From positions 124,001-188,000 of the forward strand of contig OZ024849.1 in assembly GCA_964017145.1 (NCBI GenBank): a DNA stretch of 64,000 nt, read 5' to 3'. This document shows positions 59,701 through 64,000 of this stretch, one piece after another. The first letter of the stretch is position 1, and each line of letters starts with the position of its first letter. The translations under genes and the position numbers were made by a program. The DNA comes from Agrocybe praecox (taxonomy: Eukaryota > Basidiomycota > Agaricomycetes > Agaricales > Agrocybaceae). A model generated the notes under the pieces. That model was not told the origin of the DNA and ran no database searches. It worked only from the letters and a program-made list of their open reading frames with translations.

Positions 59701-60321
59701 TTCATGATGCTATTATAAGACCTCGTTTTTGCCATCTGTGGTCACACAAAGTGAGCTTTGAGCTCACCTCAACCTGCTATATTTGGTCATTAATTCCAAC
59801 CCTTCTTCTGTTTTTTATTTCCAGCGCTCTCTTCATATGGGCATTCTTCCCCGTAAGTCTTCCTCTTCCCCAGTCTCTACTATGACTGTGGTGTGCTTAT
59901 TCTTATTCTTGTGTTCGTCTGATAGGAAACGTCTGGCCGTCGCTTAGAAGGTACGAATGCGAAATTATCATGCGGAATGGTATGGTCTGCTGAACGAATT
60001 TACCTCTTTTTATTTTATTGTTTTCGCATACAAACAGAAATGGATAATCTATTTGAAAAATCACCACTATTTGTCCCGGGTAGCGCGTACGCGAAGGTTG
60101 GCGATCGTCATGCTGCTGAAAGAGAACTTCGAGAAGGTGGGGCTTTTTTTCTTTTTTCTTGTCTTTTTCAAGTCTCTTAATATGAATGATCGAGCTAAAT
60201 GTATCATCCTCTGATAGGAACCATTGTGCCAGGCGCGGTTACCGAAGTTACGCAGTCAAGGGGCGGCGGCGAGTTGGATTCGGCAGAGAAGCAGAGCTAT
60301 GATCACGATGCAAAAAGCTGA
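56798..60321 (+). CDS. MFS sugar transporter
   Basis: More than twenty small exons. The start MLNLDLPPKVYTWLCGLFAS leads into the first membrane segment GSIIFGYDLGVIAG. Later motifs are GRR after VAYLADKF, the conserved loop AEIAHPSIRGRLTTLQQFMLGIG, PESPRWLAEKGR, GVSAIQYYS, WAYPAEIFSTRTRAK and the end signature FPETSGRRLEEMD. These mark a twelve-helix hexose/pentose proton symporter of the plasma membrane. A 12-nt micro-exon (58711-58722, IFTT) is required between QYYSTT and MGFTS. Around 59030-59340 the frame cannot be joined cleanly by eye: either further micro-exons exist or there is a frameshift. Everything after 59340 splices normally to the stop at 60321. The location next to a GH51 gene suggests arabinose or another pentose. 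Confidence 0.8.
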
Positions 60322-61279
60322 TGTATTAAGCAAGAGAGAGATAGTACCGCGCTCCAGCTGGTACCTCAGGGTTCATGGTCTCATGACTTTACCCTTTTCA
60401 ACGATATAGGATATGATTTTTCTTCTTTTAAGGGCTTCAATAGGTTAGATGACTCGTATCGGTACTCTTGCTCTAGCCTCAGGTCTCATGATCTTATGAC
60501 TATTCCCTTTCAAATTTCAATGATATCATTTTCTTCTTCGTTTTACGGAAGGACTTCTCAATAAGTTAGAATCTAGATAACTGTGGCTAGTTGACTTGTC
60601 GCAAGTATCAGTATCCTACTAGACTGGATATGGTGTTATGTGGTATTCCAAAACAATCGTTGACGCGTACCACGGTGGATATGGATTAGATAGTTGAGCC
60701 ACAGGGATTTATTATCACATTATGAAACATGACGCGGGCGCTAGATACAAATTGAGCTTTATACACAAAAGGGAAAGAAGAACCCGGGCACAGAAAGAAG
60801 CCCCGACGCCACAGTAATGATGATACATAGTATATACAGGAAAAGAAAAGAAAACTAAAAGTCCGGAGATAAGAAAGGAGAAAAACTCGGAGGACGTACT
60901 TAAGTTGTTGTTAAAACTTGAAAGGTAGAAAATACCTAGAAGAAGCCATGCGTGGTTCTAGTCTTGCATCGTGCATCGTGAGGAGGAGCATTAAGGCTAC
61001 ATAATTAAACGAATGATCTAATGAAAGGAGGAAAAGAAGGGTAGGTAAGTAATACAGTACACAGTGAATGGATGGATAGATACAGAGTAAGAAGACGAAA
61101 ATGAGAAGAATAAGATGATGAAATAAAGAAAATATAAAGGATAACCCGAGCCATGTTGATGGCGGTGTTATTGATGATAGACAAACAGAGCGTTATCGCC
61201 GCATTTAATTTTCGATGGTTGGGAGGGTCAAGGATTATAATATATGCAAGGAGTCTTGAATCATGATGAAATTCGTGAT
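60322..61279. other. Convergent intergenic with an imperfect duplication
   Basis: Contains the 3' UTR of the transporter, an imperfect tandem duplication (60366-60590) and AAGA-rich DNA near 60840-61140. No gene seen. Confidence 0.45.
60366..60590. repeat. Imperfect tandem duplication, about 110 bp unit
   Basis: Two neighbouring segments share the order CTCAGG, TCATG, TCTCATGA, CTTATGAC or CATGACTTTA, CCCTTTCAA, GATAT, CTTCTT, then CTTC-AATA-GTTAGA. The first runs about 60366-60450 and the second about 60478-60570. Similarity is partial. Confidence 0.4.
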
Positions 61280-62428
61280 TTAAAAGCGAGCAGGGCGCCT
61301 CCACGATTTCTCGGCAGCCGATTCATTCTGTTTCTTCCCGAAAGAAGACCTCGTACCGATGGGAGCGCGGTACTTTGGCGTTTCCGCGCAAGCAGGTTTA
61401 GGACTGGAGCCACCACGACCGAGCATGACACCGCCTGTCAGCACGGTGCTGACACCCCCTTGATAGAGGTACTTGGTCACGTCCTTCTTAGCGTTGTCGA
61501 CGGAGATGGCGGGCTGAGAAGCCGCCGCCATGCGTTGCTGGACCTGACGAGGCACAAAGGCGGGAGCTTGTTTGGTGACGGTTGATAGGAAATCAAACGA
61601 GGCAATGGAAGATGCAGAAGTGATACTTTCGTCGTCATCGGAGAAAGAGAAATTGGAAAAGTTCGAGGACCGGGAGCTTGGTCTTGAGCTCTCAGGAGAA
61701 GAGGAGGAAATTGAAACGGGGGAGCCCGAGGTGGAAAGAGGAGAAGGTAGAGTGGGAGTGGTGATTACTGACAATATAGGTTGTTGTTGTGATTCAATGA
61801 CGAATTTCTCAGTGGTTGGTGTAGGAGAGAGGATGGATCGGGAGATCATCGCGAAGAGCTCGTCTGCCTCTTCTTGCTCGTCGGACTCGAGAAGCTCTTG
61901 AGCCAGAGTCCGCTTCTGCGCGCGTACCTCAGCAGAGCTCAGCGTAGCTCTCAGGGATGCCACAGCCGTCGAAGCCTGTTGTTGTTGCTGCACCAGCTTG
62001 CTGATGGGGACCTGGGGCTCGTCGAAGGTAATGCGGGCCAAGGGGGAGTTCCTGGCAGGTGTAAAGCCAAGTTCCGACCAGATGAGGACCCTCTGGGCAT
62101 TGACACCGGGATAAACGACGCTGACGGTGTGTGGGTCGATGACGAGTGTGAAATCACGTCCGCCCAAGAGGCTCATCCAAGGAGCCCAGGGAAGCCCACA
62201 TACAATGCATGCTGAGAAGATGGGGCTGGGTGGAAGAGAAGAGGCGACGAATGAGAGTCGGAAACCGGGTTTGTACATCGAACCCAGAGAGATGAGGAGA
62301 GCACCCTTGATCATGTCGATTTTCGACTGGGTTTGGCTCAGAATTAGAGGGCGCGTAAGGTAAGAAATTGCCTGAACAAGGCAAGTGGGGACCGTGGAAG
62401 GGGAAGAAGTGACGTTGGTGAAAGCCAT
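61280..62428 (-). CDS. BTG/Tob-like antiproliferative-domain protein
   Basis: A single uninterrupted frame of 382 residues, unusual here because it has no intron. Residues about 10-108 resemble a BTG/Tob domain: helices CLVQAISYLTRPLI and IKGALLISLGSMY, then SLPPSPIFSACIVCGLPW and RDFTLVIDPHTVSVVYPG, close to the family's DP-G-x-V-S-x-x-x-G strand. BTG/Tob proteins dock to the Caf1/Pop2 deadenylase to promote mRNA decay and slow growth. That role here is inference. The remaining two-thirds is Ser/Pro/Gln-rich and disordered (QQQQQ near 150; SSSSPESSRPSS), ending in a basic WRRP motif. The start is the first ATG of the frame. Confidence 0.65.
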   Translation of the reverse strand: MAFTNVTSSPSTVPTCLVQAISYLTRPLILSQTQSKIDMIKGALLISLGSMYKPGFRLSFVASSLPPSPIFSACIVCGLPWAPWMSLLGGRDFTLVIDPHTVSVVYPGVNAQRVLIWSELGFTPARNSPLARITFDEPQVPISKLVQQQQQASTAVASLRATLSSAEVRAQKRTLAQELLESDEQEEADELFAMISRSILSPTPTTEKFVIESQQQPILSVITTPTLPSPLSTSGSPVSISSSSPESSRPSSRSSNFSNFSFSDDDESITSASSIASFDFLSTVTKQAPAFVPRQVQQRMAAASQPAISVDNAKKDVTKYLYQGGVSTVLTGGVMLGRGGSSPKPACAETPKYRAPIGTRSSFGKKQNESAAEKSWRRPARF

Positions 62429-64000
62429 TTTTGGTTTATGAAAAGCGTAAATTTGATTCGTAAGTTTTAATGCTTGAAGGTCGTGAAAGTAGTATCGCGC
62501 AGCGATTTAGGTATTGCGAATAAAGTTGCGAATGAATAAAAGGTCGTGAATAAGAATCAAATGATCTGAGAAAAATGAAAGCATTAGTTGAACGAAGTAA
62601 TCATATTATAATAGAACTGCTTACCTCCTGAGATATGAAATGCGAGTCCTGGTAGTAAGTAGATGAGAGAGCAACGAAAGCCTTTGTAGAGGATCGAGTT
62701 AGTTTGTTCAGGAGGAACCTGGTGGGGAATTTCCCAACAAAGGCTTCATGGTTTATATACACCATACGACACTGGTTACCTCAACGCAAGCACAATGAAA
62801 AGCTATAGCTACGCGAAGTCCATTGTTTAAAAAACGACCATTGTGCTGAAAGTACAAAGGGAACTGTAATTTCCCATCAAACACGTGTGGGGACAATGGA
62901 AAGCTTGGTCTTGCTTGGCTAGGGCGTCCAACAATCAAAGCACAACCAAACATTTCGTGATTAACTAATCTCGACAGCCGCCCATCCGGCTTGCTTCGGC
63001 CAACTACGGCGCTAGCTGCGACCTTGAGCCGAAAGGGGCAGTATGCGACCTCGGGTTGATCAGTGACCCTCCTGACCCTACGGTGTACTTACCTCAAGCG
63101 TCATTCGTTCCCTTCCTTCAAAATAGCCTCCTTTTGTTACGCATATACTAGAATTAGTACTCTCTCGCGCTGGGGTCGACACTCGGACTCTTCGTGACCT
63201 GGGAAAAAACGACTGCGGAATGCTTCAGAATTTCTTTCGAAGTGGGTTCTGTAGCGTTGTACTTTCTGCTGCTATCTGGCGGATTACTCCTCGCCAGAGA
63301 GCCCAATGACCCACTTAGTCTCAGGCTGGCGTGCGTGTGCGGGATTCCTTCTGTGCCTAAAAGGAACTTGATCAACTGGGTGATTACCATGGACCGGGGT
63401 GTCTCTAACCTGGTGCTTCTTTGATTCTACTGTCCGGGAAACAAACGGTAGTCTGGAGCGCTCGATACAAAGGGGAAATATTTGTCCCTTTTCTGCTTCT
63501 CCCTCCTCAGGCTGAGGTTTCACCAGAAAAAAATTCCGTTCTGTCTATGCTTTGCCCCCTTTTCTTTTCTCTGGGTAGTCTCTCCAGAGTAAAATTGAGG
63601 ACGTAGGATACCCAAGTAACTTCGTACCTTACAGAGTGCATAGACAGGATCCACATCGACATCCTTTTCATGTGAGCCTAAAAGCCAAATTCGGTGCTTA
63701 TTTTGCCTTGCAGAACAGCTCGACGAGCCCTTGAAGTTGACACTTACTAGAGTGCATGTCAATTGCCAGCTTAAATTCCGAAGGAACTCGAAAATCTAAT
63801 ACATTATTTGACGTACTACTACGCTCTGGTTTGTAGTAGGACCCCAATGCTGTCTGCGCACCCTCGTAAATAGCGATGGAGAGACGCTTTACGCCCACAA
63901 AAATAATACACCCCGAATTGTCCCCAGAGCCGGGTAGCGTCTTTCATAGTAGCATTCACTTGGTCTCATGGATTAATATTAAGTATTGGCTGGAATGGGA
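62429..64000. other. Terminal 1.6 kb, no supported gene
   Basis: Begins with the presumed promoter and leader of the BTG-like gene. Short ORFs on both strands near 63154-63898 overlap one another and have no family features. A gene continuing beyond the window cannot be excluded. Confidence 0.4.

Noticed and set aside
1..64000. CRISPR arrays, operons, Shine-Dalgarno sites
   Set aside because: The window is spliced eukaryotic DNA, and no direct-repeat/spacer array is visible.

Overview
This window looks like nuclear DNA of a mushroom-forming basidiomycete (Agaricomycetes). Nearly all genes are split into many exons by short introns of about 45-80 nt with GT...AG ends. Several protein families are ones I associate with these fungi: DUF6593, DUF6535, a large EF-hand/ZZ-finger protein and a small crystallin-like secreted protein. 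All three tRNA genes seen are tRNA-Glu. Gene models were spliced by eye: reading-frame continuity across junctions was the main test, and family resemblance was judged from memory without a database search.

Layout. 1-6.0 kb: a doubtful multi-exon ORF, a small cysteine-rich secreted protein (2308-2803) and an uncharacterised Ser/Pro-rich protein (4753-6038). 6.4-9.9 kb, minus strand: an intact NADP-dependent MDR oxidoreductase followed upstream by a decayed tandem copy with in-frame stops and frameshifts. 9.9-17.9 kb: repeat-bearing and gene-poor DNA (A-run, 45-bp minisatellite, an inverted pair of dispersed repeats) around a convergent pair of DUF6593 genes. 18-23.6 kb: a DUF6535 membrane protein whose reading frame continues past its stop, a tRNA-Glu(CTC), and a secreted type-B carboxylesterase. 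26-32 kb: a tiny dsRNA-binding-domain protein and the large EF-hand/ZZ protein, then tRNA-Glu(TTC) and a second identical tRNA-Glu(CTC). 32.8-37.4 kb: an aldo-keto reductase and a TmpA-like membrane flavin reductase. 37.4-41.8 kb is gene-poor.

41.8-52.8 kb: an S9 prolyl-oligopeptidase-family peptidase, then two tandem paralogues of 617 codons each (44974-47297 and 50501-52796) whose C-termini resemble an eukaryotic HicA-like domain. A complete pogo/Fot1-type DNA transposon (47463-50026) with terminal inverted repeats, a TA duplication and an uninterrupted 677-residue transposase sits between them. 53.9-60.3 kb: a GH51 alpha-L-arabinofuranosidase directly followed by a sugar transporter, which together suggest arabinose use. 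61.3-62.4 kb: an intronless gene with a BTG/Tob-like N-terminus. The last 1.6 kb holds no gene I can support.

The least explained unit is the tandem 617-residue pair: same total length, nearly the same exon structure, one intron present in only one copy, and a transposon in the spacer.
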